Assembly: GCA_013694495.1 (NCBI GenBank)
Contig: JACDCH010000056.1
Coordinates: 1 to 40,699, forward strand
Length of the DNA stretch: 40,699 bases
From: Acidimicrobiia bacterium
GTDB lineage: Bacteria; Actinomycetota; Acidimicrobiia; Acidimicrobiales; JACDCH01
Reading direction: 5' to 3'
Shown piece after piece: positions 27,747 to 35,823 of this stretch. The notes under the pieces were generated by a model. The model worked only from the letters and a program-made list of their open reading frames with translations. It was not told where the DNA came from and ran no database searches. A program made the position numbers and the translations under genes. Each line of letters opens with the position of its first letter. Position 1 is the first letter of the stretch.

Positions 27747-27822
27747 CGGCGCCCGTTCACGTCCGGCAAGGCCCCCGCTTCGCTCCTCGCCCACGCCTTG
27801 CGGGAGGTGCCGACCTTCCGTG

Positions 27823-27902
27823 ATGTACACACCCTCCGGTCTGGTCGGCCGACAACCGGAGGGTGCCAGCAGGACCTTTCGGTCATGTACACACCCTCCG
27901 GT
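27823..27902. repeat. Repeated ATGTACACACCCTCCGGT element with hairpin
   Basis: The 324-base gap 27662-27985 has no gene. ATGTACACACCCTCCGGT (18 bases) occurs at 27823-27840 and 27885-27902 in direct orientation. Between them ACCGGAGGGTG (27855-27865) is the inverse of CACCCTCCGGT (27830-27840), forming an 11-base stem with a 14-base loop. The core TGTACA is itself a palindrome. Confidence 0.75.
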
Positions 27903-27985
27903 CGTGCGGCCGCCGTCGAGCGGGGCTGACCCGGCCGGTCGGCGATGACGCCGGCGTCAGCCCACGGCGGGCTCGCCCGGGAGCC

Positions 27986-29299
27986 TCACCGGTCGCGGCC
28001 GATGAAGCCGTGCTCGACGACGTGGACCGCGCCGTCGACCTCGACCGCCTCGCGGGGGAGCGACCCGAACGCCTCGACGACGGAGAGCAGCACGAGGGCT
28101 TCGACACCGGCGTCGCCAAAGGCGCGACCGGCGAGGAGGCGGGCCAGTCGGCGCCGCCCCCAGTCGCACACCGCGGCGCGGTCGCCCCGCATCGGGTCGT
28201 CGACGGCCTCGGCCCACACCCGGAGCATCGCCCCCTTGTCGGCGTGCACCGCGTTGTAGCGCCGCAGCCAGCGGCGGAGGGCTGCGCCGCCGCCCTCGCG
28301 CGGGACCTCGGCCAACGCGGTCGAGAGGGCCCCGAGGGCACGCGTCGCGATCACCTGCACGAACTGGTCCTTGTTCTCGAAGTAGCGGTAGAAGGCGCCG
28401 TGCGAGACACCGGCCGCGGCGGCGACGTCGTCGACCCTCGTGCCCCGGTAGCCCCGGCCGACGATCACCTCCTGGCCGACCTCGAGCAACGACGCGAGGG
28501 CCCGCCGATCGGCGCGGGCCGACTCGAGCTCGAGGCGCTGCGCCCGCTCGAAGACCGTGCGGAGGCCGTCGCCGATCCGAAGGGTGGGCATGGGCGCGTC
28601 GATGCGCGGCCGGGCGTTGACGTCGGGGCGAATCCCGAACAGCGAGCGGTGCAGGACGTCGGCCAGCCCGACCTCGACCCGCTCGTGCGAGTAGGCGTCG
28701 GGCGCGGCGTCGCGCAGCATCGATGCGATGTCGAGGCTGCGGACCACGCCACCGTGCAGCAGGGCGACGACCGGGCCGAGCTGACGGGGCGGCAGGGCGG
28801 TCGTGGTGAGCTTCGACTGGATCACCCCGAGGTTGCGCTGGCCGGCCCGCACCGATCCGCCGGCCAGCGCCGCGTCGCTCTGGGCGGCCGTGCCAAAGGC
28901 CCGGAAGACGGGCTCGTAGCGGGTGTGGATGGCGGCGTACCGGGCGACCCACGAGCGCAGCGCGTCCCAGCCCGCCGCCTCCGGGGTCAAGGGCTCGAGC
29001 GCCTCGGACGAGGCGCGCAGCTGCCGGGCGACTTGGCCGGCGAGGTGCCGGAACACGTCGTCCTTGCCGGAGAAGTACTGGTAGATCGACACTCGCGAGC
29101 AGCCGCCGACCTGGGCGATCTTGTCCAACGTCGTCCGCTCGTAGCCGTGCTCGCCGAAGACCTCCAGGGCCGAGTCGAGGATCCGCTGCTGCGTCCGGAG
29201 CCCACGGGTGCCGACCGTGGGGTTGTCGGAGTACGGCGCCCGCCGGGCGGGTGCCACGTCGGCGCCGCCATCGGGCCCGCTGAACGGAGGCGCAGCCAT
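27986..29299 (-). CDS. Tandem TetR regulator (two fused TetR units)
   Basis: 437 residues from ATG 29299, about twice a normal TetR protein. First unit: RILDSALEVFGEHGYERTTL, DKIAQVGGCSRVSIYQYFSG with KDDVFRHL. Second unit from about residue 240: RALASLLEVGQEVIVGRGYR, then VDDVAAAAGVSHGAFYRYFE with NKDQFVQVI near residue 305. Each helix-turn-helix is followed by a helical domain, so one chain carries what normally needs a homodimer. It probably regulates the surrounding acyl-CoA genes. It is divergent from the amidohydrolase relic, and convergent with the acyl-CoA ligase. Confidence 0.9.
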   Translation of the reverse strand: MAAPPFSGPDGGADVAPARRAPYSDNPTVGTRGLRTQQRILDSALEVFGEHGYERTTLDKIAQVGGCSRVSIYQYFSGKDDVFRHLAGQVARQLRASSEALEPLTPEAAGWDALRSWVARYAAIHTRYEPVFRAFGTAAQSDAALAGGSVRAGQRNLGVIQSKLTTTALPPRQLGPVVALLHGGVVRSLDIASMLRDAAPDAYSHERVEVGLADVLHRSLFGIRPDVNARPRIDAPMPTLRIGDGLRTVFERAQRLELESARADRRALASLLEVGQEVIVGRGYRGTRVDDVAAAAGVSHGAFYRYFENKDQFVQVIATRALGALSTALAEVPREGGGAALRRWLRRYNAVHADKGAMLRVWAEAVDDPMRGDRAAVCDWGRRRLARLLAGRAFGDAGVEALVLLSVVEAFGSLPREAVEVDGAVHVVEHGFIGRDR

Positions 29300-29385
29300 C
29301 ACCCGGCAGTGACGCCGACGTCAGACACCGTGGCGGCCATCACCCCATGATCATGCCCCGGGGGCTCGTCGAGGGGGATCGCCTG

Positions 29386-30009
29386 ATGGACAACGACGAC
29401 ATGGTGCTGGTGAGCGTCGACGACCACGTGGTCGAGCCGCCGCACCTCTTCGAGGGCCGGCTCCCGGCGAAGTACGTCGACCTGGCGCCGCAGTTCATCA
29501 CCCGCGCCGACGGCACGAACGCCTGGGTCTACGAGGGCACCGAGATCGGCAAGGTCGCGCTGAACGCGGTGGCCGGTCGTCCCAAGGAGGAGTACGGCAT
29601 GGAGCCGACGTCCTTCGCCGAGCTGCGCGCCGGTGGCTAGGAGAAGGTGCTGACCTGCTTCATCGACGACCGCTTCGGCGTCGCCAACCGGCAGTACCTC
29701 AACATGGACAACGTGATGTGGGAGTGCGACTACCCGCACTCCGACTCCACGTGGCCGTTCGCCCCCGAGCAGGTGGCCGAGCACTTCGTCGGCGTGCCCG
29801 ACGACGACGTCGACCGGATCACCCATCGCAACGCCATGACGCACTTCTCGTACGACCCCTTCACCGCCCTCGGCGGGCGCGAGAACTGCACGGTCGGGGC
29901 GCTCAGGGCGAACGCGGCCGGCCACGACGTGGCCATCCGCTCCACCAACGCCTCCAATGTCGGGGGCCACGCCACCAAGGCCGTCGCCCTCGCCATCCCC
30001 GGTCGCTGA
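29386..30009 (+). pseudogene. Amidohydrolase (Amidohydro_2) with core deleted
   Basis: Start at ATG 29386 after a GGGGG ribosome site. First piece: MVLVSVDDHVVEPPHLFEGR, LPAKYVDLAPQFI and EEYGMEPTSFAELRAG, ending at a TAG at 29638. The next recognisable sequence, EKVLTCFIDDRFGVANRQYL then VMWECDYPHSDSTWPFAPEQ and HRNAMTHFSYDPF, is the C-terminal end of the same family. About 200 residues between RAG and EKVL, including most metal ligands of the barrel, are missing; the N-terminal DDH and the C-terminal DYPHSD remain. The enzyme would be inactive. After FSYDPF the sequence continues RENCTVGALRANAAGHDVAI and then becomes unrecognisable. Confidence 0.8.
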
Positions 30010-30021
30010 CGCCGGCCCCGC

Positions 30022-30069
30022 GAGATCGGCGAGGGCACCAACCAGATCCAGCACCTCGTGATCGGTCGC
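30022..30069 (+). pseudogene. Acyl-CoA dehydrogenase C-terminal scrap
   Basis: Sixteen codons read EIGEGTNQIQHLVIGR, the diagnostic end of acyl-CoA dehydrogenases (E-GT-x-QIQ with the catalytic Glu region). Nothing of the rest of the enzyme is nearby. Confidence 0.5.
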
Positions 30070-30085
30070 GCCCATGGTTGCTCGG

Positions 30086-30117
30086 CCGGCGGGCCGGCGG
30101 GCCGGTGGGCCGGTGGG
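30086..30117. repeat. Four 8-base tandem units (CCGGYGGG)
   Basis: CCGGCGGG twice then CCGGTGGG twice, perfectly spaced by 8 bases, in non-coding DNA after the acyl-CoA dehydrogenase scrap. Confidence 0.85.
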
Positions 30118-30212
30118 TTCAGCGGGGCGGCGCCGGGGTAGGAGCCGCCCGCTTCCGCAGCCCAGTCCCGGGCGTCGGAATGCTCCCCCCTCACACGACA
30201 CCGGAGCCGAGC

Positions 30213-30422
30213 ATGCGCGTCGACGACCCGGGCCACGGCCGGCCCTTGCTGACCTACGACCAGGGTATGGCTCTCTCGCTGGTCGCCCGCCGCGGCCTGA
30301 CCTACCGGGAGGTCGCCGACCGGATGGGCCGTCCCCCGAGCGAGGTGCTGCGGCTGCTCCGCGGCGCGCTCGGCGGCCTGAAGGACCACCTGAGGTCGCC
30401 GAGCGGCTCCTCCGCGCCGTGA
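30213..30422 (+). CDS. Small helix-turn-helix protein, sigma region 4-like
   Basis: 69 residues from ATG 30213. The centre reads ALSLVARRGLTYREVADRMG and then RPPSEVLRLLRGALGGLKDH, close to the region 4.2 helix-turn-helix of ECF sigma factors (AL-x-GLSYREIA-x-LG-x-x-x-VKSRL-RAL). No other domain fits in this length, so it is a stand-alone DNA-binding peptide, perhaps an orphan sigma-region-4 or anti-sigma-like protein. Its stop lies 8 bases from the end of the converging LLM gene. Gene reality rests on the HTH match alone. Confidence 0.5.
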   Translation: MRVDDPGHGRPLLTYDQGMALSLVARRGLTYREVADRMGRPPSEVLRLLRGALGGLKDHLRSPSGSSAP

Positions 30423-30429
30423 CGCCCGT

Positions 30430-31257
30430 TCAGCTGGTGAGCTCCGGCATCACCTCGCGGGCGAACGCCTCGACCTGGTCTCGGCCTGCCCCGGGCCAGC
30501 CGCACACGAGGTAGCCGAAGCCGGCGTCGCGCCACTTGGCGGCGTGCTTCCTGGCGGTGTCGAGGTCGTCGAGCGACAGCGATCCGGCTCGCATGATGGC
30601 CGACGGCTCGCGCCCCGCTTCGGCCGCGAGCTCGTCGATGCGAGCGTTGGCCTCGCCGAGCGAGTTCGGCGTCCCGAACGCGTGCCACACGTCGGCGTAC
30701 CTCGCCACGAGCGGAAGCGTGCGACGGGGACCCGTTCCCCCGATCCACAGGGGCGGGCCGGGCTGTTGCACCGGCGGCGGTCGGAGCTGCGCGTCCTTCA
30801 GGGACACGACCCGGCCCTCGTAGGACACGACATCGCCCGTGAAGAGCCGCTGCACGATCTCGAGGGCGTCCTCGAGCAGGTCGAAGCGGCTCGACGTCGA
30901 TGGGAACGGGATGCCGAGCTCGCCGTGCTCCTTGTCGAACCACGCCGCGCCCAGCGAGAGCTCGAGGCGGCCGTGCGACGCGTGGTCGACCGTCACGGCC
31001 TGGGCTGCGAACACCGACGGATGCCGGTAGGTCACGCCCGTCACGAGCAGCCCGAGGCGGAGCCGCGTCGTGACCCCGGCCAGTGCGGCGAGGGTCGTCA
31101 TGCCCTCGAACGTCTCGCCGGGGCCGTCGCCGTACATCGGCTGGAAGTGGTCGAAGCCCCAGGCGCCATCGAACCCCAGCTCCTCGGCGAACTGGACGCG
31201 GCTCACGAGCTCGTCCCAGGGCATCCGTTGTTGCGCGAGATCCAGTCCGAAACGCAT
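30430..31257 (-). CDS. LLM-class F420-dependent oxidoreductase
   Basis: 275 residues, one luciferase-like TIM barrel: MRFGLDLAQQRMPWDELVSR, FAEELGFDGAWGFDHFQPMY, LAALAGVTTRLRLGLLVTGV, TYRHPSVFAAQAVTVDHASH and GRLELSLGAAWFDKEHGELG, then PPLWIGGTGPRRTLPLVARY. The HPSVFAAQAVT-D-SHGR pattern is typical of the F420-dependent branch of LLM enzymes in actinobacteria, which reduce or oxidise a hydrophobic substrate. Complete length. The substrate is not readable. It faces the small HTH gene and has only relics upstream. Confidence 0.92.
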   Translation of the reverse strand: MRFGLDLAQQRMPWDELVSRVQFAEELGFDGAWGFDHFQPMYGDGPGETFEGMTTLAALAGVTTRLRLGLLVTGVTYRHPSVFAAQAVTVDHASHGRLELSLGAAWFDKEHGELGIPFPSTSSRFDLLEDALEIVQRLFTGDVVSYEGRVVSLKDAQLRPPPVQQPGPPLWIGGTGPRRTLPLVARYADVWHAFGTPNSLGEANARIDELAAEAGREPSAIMRAGSLSLDDLDTARKHAAKWRDAGFGYLVCGWPGAGRDQVEAFAREVMPELTS

Positions 31258-31305
31258 GCGCCCAACCTACGTCGGAGGGCTCCCGTGGCCGCCCGTACCA
31301 TCCAC

Positions 31306-31434
31306 GGGTGCCGTCGTCACCGCGCGCGACCCGGAGCGCAGCGACTGCCTCTGGGTGAACCCGTCCGCGATGGACTTCCGGCTGGCGCGCGTGAAGGACT
31401 TCGCCCTCGTCGATGCCGACGGTGCGGTGGTCCA
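31306..31434 (+). pseudogene. Class II aldolase/adducin family fragment
   Basis: About 43 codons: VVTARDPERSDCLWVNPSAM then DFRLARVKDFALVDADGAVV. The order S/TARDPE-x(n)-WVNP-x-x-x-x-F-x-x-I/A-x-x-x-DF/DLV-x-VD-x-DG-x-VV is that of class II aldolase-like proteins. Both ends of the enzyme are absent. Confidence 0.5.
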
Positions 31435-31530
31435 GCGCCGGCATCGAGTCCTTCACGCCGATCCTCGACGTCACCGCCGAGGGCTGCGACCGCATGATCG
31501 CCGTCAACCTCACCGGCACGTTCGCGTCCG
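31434..31530 (+). pseudogene. Short-chain dehydrogenase fragment
   Basis: In the frame after the aldolase scrap, 32 codons read AGIESFTPILDVTAEGCDRM and IAVNLTGTF, the NNAG-to-VNL-GTF segment of SDRs. No cofactor or active-site part is present. The rest of the gap 31258-31578 holds nothing else recognised. Confidence 0.55.
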
Positions 31531-31578
31531 GGGCCCGGCGAGGGGGCTTCGCCGAGCGGTCCGGACCCTGCTCTCAGC

Positions 31579-32973
31579 TCAGAGCTGCCACGCGTCCGGG
31601 ACCGCCACGCCGAGGGCGGCCGCGAGGTCCTGGGCGGGCCGTAGCGCCGACAGCGAGAACCAGGGGGCCTCCTCGAGCGCCCGGGCGAGCATCGTGGTCG
31701 CCTCGGCGTCGTCGCCGGAGGCGTGCAAGGCCGCCGCGGCGTGCACGAGGAACGTGGGGTCGACGGGGCCGAGGCGGATCGCGGCCCGAGCGTGGTCGGC
31801 GACGGCCGTCTGGTCGCCGGCGAGGGTCAGCGCCCACGCCAACGTGTCGTTGGCGAGGACGTTCTCGGGCCGGATCCCGTGGGCGATCCGGGCCAGGTCG
31901 GCGGCGCGCGCCGCGCCGGCGGCATCGGCAGCGCGGTCGGCCTCGAAGCGCGCTCTGTCGAGCTCCGTGAGGTGACCGACGGCCTCCTCGTCGGCGAAGT
32001 TGGCCCGGACCACTGCCTCGGAGCGTTCGGCCTCGGCGGTTCGACCCTGGAGGCGCAGCAGGTCGGCGAGCAGCGTCGCCGTCACTGCGCTGGGGCCGGA
32101 CTCGACGAGCGTCGCGGCTGCCTCCGTGGCGCCGGCGAGGTCGCCCCGGGCGACATCGACACGGATCGCGCCCAACGCCGCGGCGATGAGCCCGGGCGAT
32201 GCGGCTTCGGCCCGCGCGTACGCGCCCTCGGCGTCGTCGACCTGGCCGAGGCGCAGGTGGAGGTCGCCGACCAGGGCGGCGGTGACGGCGGTGCGGAAAC
32301 CGCTCGGTGCGCCGGCCGCCTCGGCCTGCTGCATGGCCTGGAGGGCGCCGGGGAGATCGCCGTGGAGCTCGCGCAGGTACGACGTGCGGGCCAGGGCGGG
32401 CAGCCCAGGGTCGAGATCGAGCATGCGCTGGAGGTCGGCGGCCGCCGCGTCGTAGAGGCCGAGCTCGACCTGGGCGTCGACGACGACGCCGAGCGCCTCG
32501 GCGCTGAACGGGTTGGCGGCCACGGCGACGCGCCCGTGCTCGAGGGCCTCGTCGAAGCGGTGCAGGGTGAGGGCGAGCGAAGCCCGCGCGTAGCGGGTGG
32601 CGAATGCCTCCGGCGCGAGCTGCTCGGCGGTGGCGATCGCGGCGTCGGCCCGGGCGAACAACGTGAGGTCCCCGGACTCGATGCCCTCGGTGACGGCCAC
32701 GACGCCGATGCGCTGCAGGGCATCCAGGTCGTCCGGACGAACCTCGAGGCGAGCCTCGAGCGCGGCCAGCTGGGCCGCGGGCGACGGGTTGACCGTGACG
32801 AACACGGTCTCGGTGGGGGGTGCGGGATCGAGGAACGCGAACCGGCCGACGAGCACGCCGATGACGGCGGTGAGGGCGACGGCCGGGACGAAGCGCCAGC
32901 GGGAGGCGGGCCGGACGGCCCGCCCCCCGTCGGCCCGACGGCCTTCGTGATCGGTGAAGGTGACGTCGGTCAT
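31579..32973 (-). CDS. Membrane-anchored TPR protein
   Basis: 464 residues. One membrane segment near the N-terminus (FVPAVALTAVIGVLVGRFAF, residues about 28-47) after a short charged leader, then an extracytoplasmic alpha-helical solenoid of about ten TPR-like units, e.g. RIGVVAVTEGIESGDLTLFA, RFDEALEHGRVAVAANPFSA and LYDAAAADLQRMLDLDPGLP. The ATG is 7 bases after the stop of the DUF4331 gene, so it is translated from the same message. TPR proteins and DUF4331 proteins occur as neighbours in several bacteria; a scaffold for the surface DUF4331 protein is inferred. Confidence 0.88.
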   Translation of the reverse strand: MTDVTFTDHEGRRADGGRAVRPASRWRFVPAVALTAVIGVLVGRFAFLDPAPPTETVFVTVNPSPAAQLAALEARLEVRPDDLDALQRIGVVAVTEGIESGDLTLFARADAAIATAEQLAPEAFATRYARASLALTLHRFDEALEHGRVAVAANPFSAEALGVVVDAQVELGLYDAAAADLQRMLDLDPGLPALARTSYLRELHGDLPGALQAMQQAEAAGAPSGFRTAVTAALVGDLHLRLGQVDDAEGAYARAEAASPGLIAAALGAIRVDVARGDLAGATEAAATLVESGPSAVTATLLADLLRLQGRTAEAERSEAVVRANFADEEAVGHLTELDRARFEADRAADAAGAARAADLARIAHGIRPENVLANDTLAWALTLAGDQTAVADHARAAIRLGPVDPTFLVHAAAALHASGDDAEATTMLARALEEAPWFSLSALRPAQDLAAALGVAVPDAWQL

Positions 32974-32980
32974 CAGTGGG

Positions 32981-34900
32981 TCAGCTGTCGTAGCCCTCGT
33001 GCGGGTGCGCGAGGTACGGGAAGGTGGTGAGGAACGGCAGGTCGTTGCCGCTCACGCCGTCGCTGAGCTGGTTGTTCGGCGCCCGGTTGAACTCTGGGGT
33101 GAACGGCGTGGCGCCGGCGGCCGCCTGGAGGGCGATGTCGACGGTGTCGTCAATGAGACGGCGGCCGTTCGGCCACCCGTCGTTCTCGCCGGCGAGGAGG
33201 CCGAGGGGGTTCTGGGCGTTGGGGTCGGTCCCGGTCGGCGGGATCGAGGTGTTGAGCCGCAGCATCTCGGTCGCCTGGCCGTTCGGGAGCTGGTTGACCC
33301 CGGGGAGGCCCGTGAGGAAGATCCCCACGAGGTCGTTGCGGGGCGGCGGCGGCACCGTGATCCCCGGGTACAGGAGCTCGATGAGGCGGCCGAGCTCGGG
33401 GTCGGTGACGAGCGGCAGGAACGCGGCGTCGCCGGTCGTCTCGGATGCGTTGAACGCGTCCTTCAGGCCGAGGGGCACGACGACCTCGTTCACGAGGGGA
33501 CCCCCGAGTCGGGACACCTGCACCCAGTCGCCGCTGTTCATCGGCTGGCTGCTGTCGCCGTCGACGAACACGCGGGTGGCCCGACGGTACGTCGTCGAGT
33601 AGACGCCGATCACCGGGTTCTCGCCCGCGTCGGGCACGTTGAAGGCACGCTGCACGAAGGACGCCATCTGGGCCCGCGTGACGGGGTTGGTCGGGCAGTA
33701 CCGGCCGGTCGTGCAGCCCAGGGTGACGCGGGCGGCGGCGAGGGCGTTGATGTCCGCCTCCTGCAGGACGCCGTTGTCATCGCTGAACGCGTCGACGCTG
33801 CTCGCCGGGAGGTCCGCCGCGTTCACCAGGAACGTGGCCATCTGGGCCCGCGAGACGGGGTCGGTCGGGCAGTAGGCGCGGGGTCCGCACCCCTGCACGA
33901 TCCCGGCGGCGGCGATGGCGTTGATGTCGGCCTCGAACAGGTTGGTCTCGTCGTCGTCGAACGAGTCGACGGTAGTGGCCGGCAGGTCGAGGGCGTTGAC
34001 GAGGAACCGGGCCAGCTGGCCGCGGTTGATGTTGACGGCGGGGGAGTAGTTCCGCCCACCGGTGCCCATCGTGATGCCCGCCTTGGCGATGGCGTCGATC
34101 GCCTGCTCGTGCGTCGTGCCGTCGTCGTCATCGAAGTAGTCCGAGTCGGTCGTCAGCATGTCCGTCGGGACCTGCAGCGCGATCGTGTGGACGTTGTACC
34201 CGTTGGTGGCGTTCCGGCCCGGCTCGTTCGGGAGCGGGATGAGGTGCGCCTCGTTGAGCGGACGCAGGCCACCGAGGTCGAAGATCGACCCCAGGTCGAC
34301 CGGGAAGGCCTCGTCGCGCTGGCCTGCGAAGACCTCGACGCCGTTCGGCAGCGTCGTGATGGCAGCGTTCGCCAGGTCGGCGTAGTTCGGGGTCGAGCGG
34401 GGCCCGACGCGGTTCGGCGGGACGGGGATGCCCGTGCCGAGCTCCGTGCGGACGCCGTCGACGACCTGGGTCACCGAGTAGGTCTGGCGCAGGTTGAAGT
34501 CCGGATCCGTGAGCGACGTGATCGGGCCCGTGGCGTACAGGAACGTGTTCGGGTTCTGGATCGTCGTCGTGAAGCGGAACTCGTAGACGATGTCGTCCAC
34601 CGCGTCGCCGTCGTTCTCGATGTTGATCTCGTAGAGGACGTCCTCGCCGAAGTTGTAGAAGTTCGGCCCACCGGCGGGCTCCTCGAGCGGGATCCAGTTG
34701 GAGATGAGGGTGACTGTGTCGGGGTTGTCGGGGCTGACGAACGCGTAGACGTCGGTGTTGTCAGCAACCGGGTCCTCGGCGATCAGTGGGGCTTCTCGGT
34801 GGCTGGACGCCTCGACAGCGGCGAGGCTGCCGAGCGCGGTCGCGCCCGCCAGTCCTGCGGCTGCGAGGGCACGTCGGCGCCGACGGTTCGGTTCGGTCAT
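32981..34900 (-). CDS. DUF4331 protein with three SLH repeats inserted
   Basis: 639 residues from ATG 34900, ribosome site AGAAAGGA. N-terminal signal peptide (RRRRRALAAAGLAGATALGS) then ASSHREAPLIAEDPVADNTD, VYAFVSPDNPDTVTLISNWI and GGPNFYNFGEDVLYEINIEN, the DUF4331 start. At about residues 250-425 the domain is interrupted by three S-layer homology repeats, ending FVQRAFNVPDAGE, with signature parts SPAVNINRGQLARFLVNALD, CPTDPVSRAQMATFLVNAAD and CPTNPVTRAQMASFVQRAF. DUF4331 then resumes: GVYSTTYRRATRVFVDGDSS, VVPLGLKDAFNASETTGDAA and NDLPFLTTFPYLAHPHEGYD. The SLH insert should tether the protein to the cell wall. DUF4331 has no known function. Two of the SLH repeats carry a Cys pair that could form disulphides. 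Confidence 0.9.
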   Translation of the reverse strand: MTEPNRRRRRALAAAGLAGATALGSLAAVEASSHREAPLIAEDPVADNTDVYAFVSPDNPDTVTLISNWIPLEEPAGGPNFYNFGEDVLYEINIENDGDAVDDIVYEFRFTTTIQNPNTFLYATGPITSLTDPDFNLRQTYSVTQVVDGVRTELGTGIPVPPNRVGPRSTPNYADLANAAITTLPNGVEVFAGQRDEAFPVDLGSIFDLGGLRPLNEAHLIPLPNEPGRNATNGYNVHTIALQVPTDMLTTDSDYFDDDDGTTHEQAIDAIAKAGITMGTGGRNYSPAVNINRGQLARFLVNALDLPATTVDSFDDDETNLFEADINAIAAAGIVQGCGPRAYCPTDPVSRAQMATFLVNAADLPASSVDAFSDDNGVLQEADINALAAARVTLGCTTGRYCPTNPVTRAQMASFVQRAFNVPDAGENPVIGVYSTTYRRATRVFVDGDSSQPMNSGDWVQVSRLGGPLVNEVVVPLGLKDAFNASETTGDAAFLPLVTDPELGRLIELLYPGITVPPPPRNDLVGIFLTGLPGVNQLPNGQATEMLRLNTSIPPTGTDPNAQNPLGLLAGENDGWPNGRRLIDDTVDIALQAAAGATPFTPEFNRAPNNQLSDGVSGNDLPFLTTFPYLAHPHEGYDS

Positions 34901-34944
34901 TCGGGTTCCTTTCTGAGCGGCCCGGGACGTCCGGGTCGAGGGGG

Positions 34945-35823
34945 CTACAAGGCGGGTGAGAGCACGCCGATGACGACCCAGCGGTCGTCGATCGGTGCGA
35001 GTACGGCGCGCAGTGGAACGGTGCCGTCGATGGCGACGACGCGGGCCCACGTCGTGGCGTCGGGCCCGTAGGCGGACACGAAGCGGGCGGCGTCGACGGC
35101 GGGCAGGGCGGACGCCGTGGCGGAGGGCGCGACCGATGTCACGCCGCAGAGGTCGTCGGCCAGGCCGGTGGTGCCGACCAGGGTGCCGTGCTCGCGGACG
35201 CCGTCCGTGCAGTCCTGGCGGGCGGCGGCCCACTCGGCGGCGGCCGGGGCGACCCCCGAGTCGTCGAGGAGGCGGGGCTGGACGGTGGTGGCGCCGAAGT
35301 CCACGCGCCAACCGCCGTCCTCGGCCACGGCGGTCCACGTCGAGGTCGCCTCGGCCGGGACGAGACCGAGCACGCCGTCGAGGCCGGCGCGCAGGCGCAG
35401 CAGCACATCGACGGTCGGCCCGTCGCCGCCGGGCCGGAGCTCGAAGCCCACGACCGGCGGGATGGCCTCGTGGCCGGCCTGCCAGCGGGCCGGGGTGACG
35501 TAGGCAGCGCGGTCGCCGGCGGCGAGGAGGCCGAAGGAGGCCAGGAAGTCGCCCTCGGACTCGGCCTGGAGGAAGGCGGTGATGGCCGCGCGGGGGTCGG
35601 TGGCCGGCTCCCCGCCCGGGGGGATGTCGGCGGGGGGTGCCTCGGCGAGGGTGATCGGCGGCGCGTCGGCGTTGCTCGCGGCCTGCAGCGGGGTCGACCC
35701 GCCCCGGCCGAAGGCCACGTACGCGATCACCAGGCCGACCAGGAGCCCGGCGGCGAGGGTGCCGGCCTGCCGCACGGCCCCGGACCCGGCGCGGCGCGTC
35801 GGCGGCGTGATCTCCTCGGTCAT
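34945..35823 (-). CDS. Membrane-anchored exported protein, unknown
   Basis: 292 residues. Short cytoplasmic start, one membrane helix at about residues 20-40 (AGTLAAGLLVGLVIAYVAFG), a Pro/Ala-rich linker, then a soluble extracytoplasmic part with AAITAFLQAESEGDFLASFG and VDVLLRLRAGLDGVLGLVPA. The first block resembles the NTF2-like helix of mycobacterial Mce-associated proteins, but the match is weak, and two further Cys (DCTDGVREHG, DDLCGVTSV) may pair. I do not recognise the family with confidence. It is the first gene of the operon with DUF4331 (44-base gap) and TPR. Confidence 0.75.
   Translation of the reverse strand: MTEEITPPTRRAGSGAVRQAGTLAAGLLVGLVIAYVAFGRGGSTPLQAASNADAPPITLAEAPPADIPPGGEPATDPRAAITAFLQAESEGDFLASFGLLAAGDRAAYVTPARWQAGHEAIPPVVGFELRPGGDGPTVDVLLRLRAGLDGVLGLVPAEATSTWTAVAEDGGWRVDFGATTVQPRLLDDSGVAPAAAEWAAARQDCTDGVREHGTLVGTTGLADDLCGVTSVAPSATASALPAVDAARFVSAYGPDATTWARVVAIDGTVPLRAVLAPIDDRWVVIGVLSPAL

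Noticed and set aside
26129..27892. 587-codon minus-strand open frame
   Set aside because: Antisense to the complete acyl-CoA ligase; no domain seen.
27718..27902. CRISPR array
   Set aside because: Only two direct copies, one spacer, no cas genes; a hairpin between them fits an operator or terminator better.
30086..30117. Integration or attachment site
   Set aside because: Simple 8-base tandem units in GC-rich DNA; no integrase, tRNA or matching copy elsewhere.
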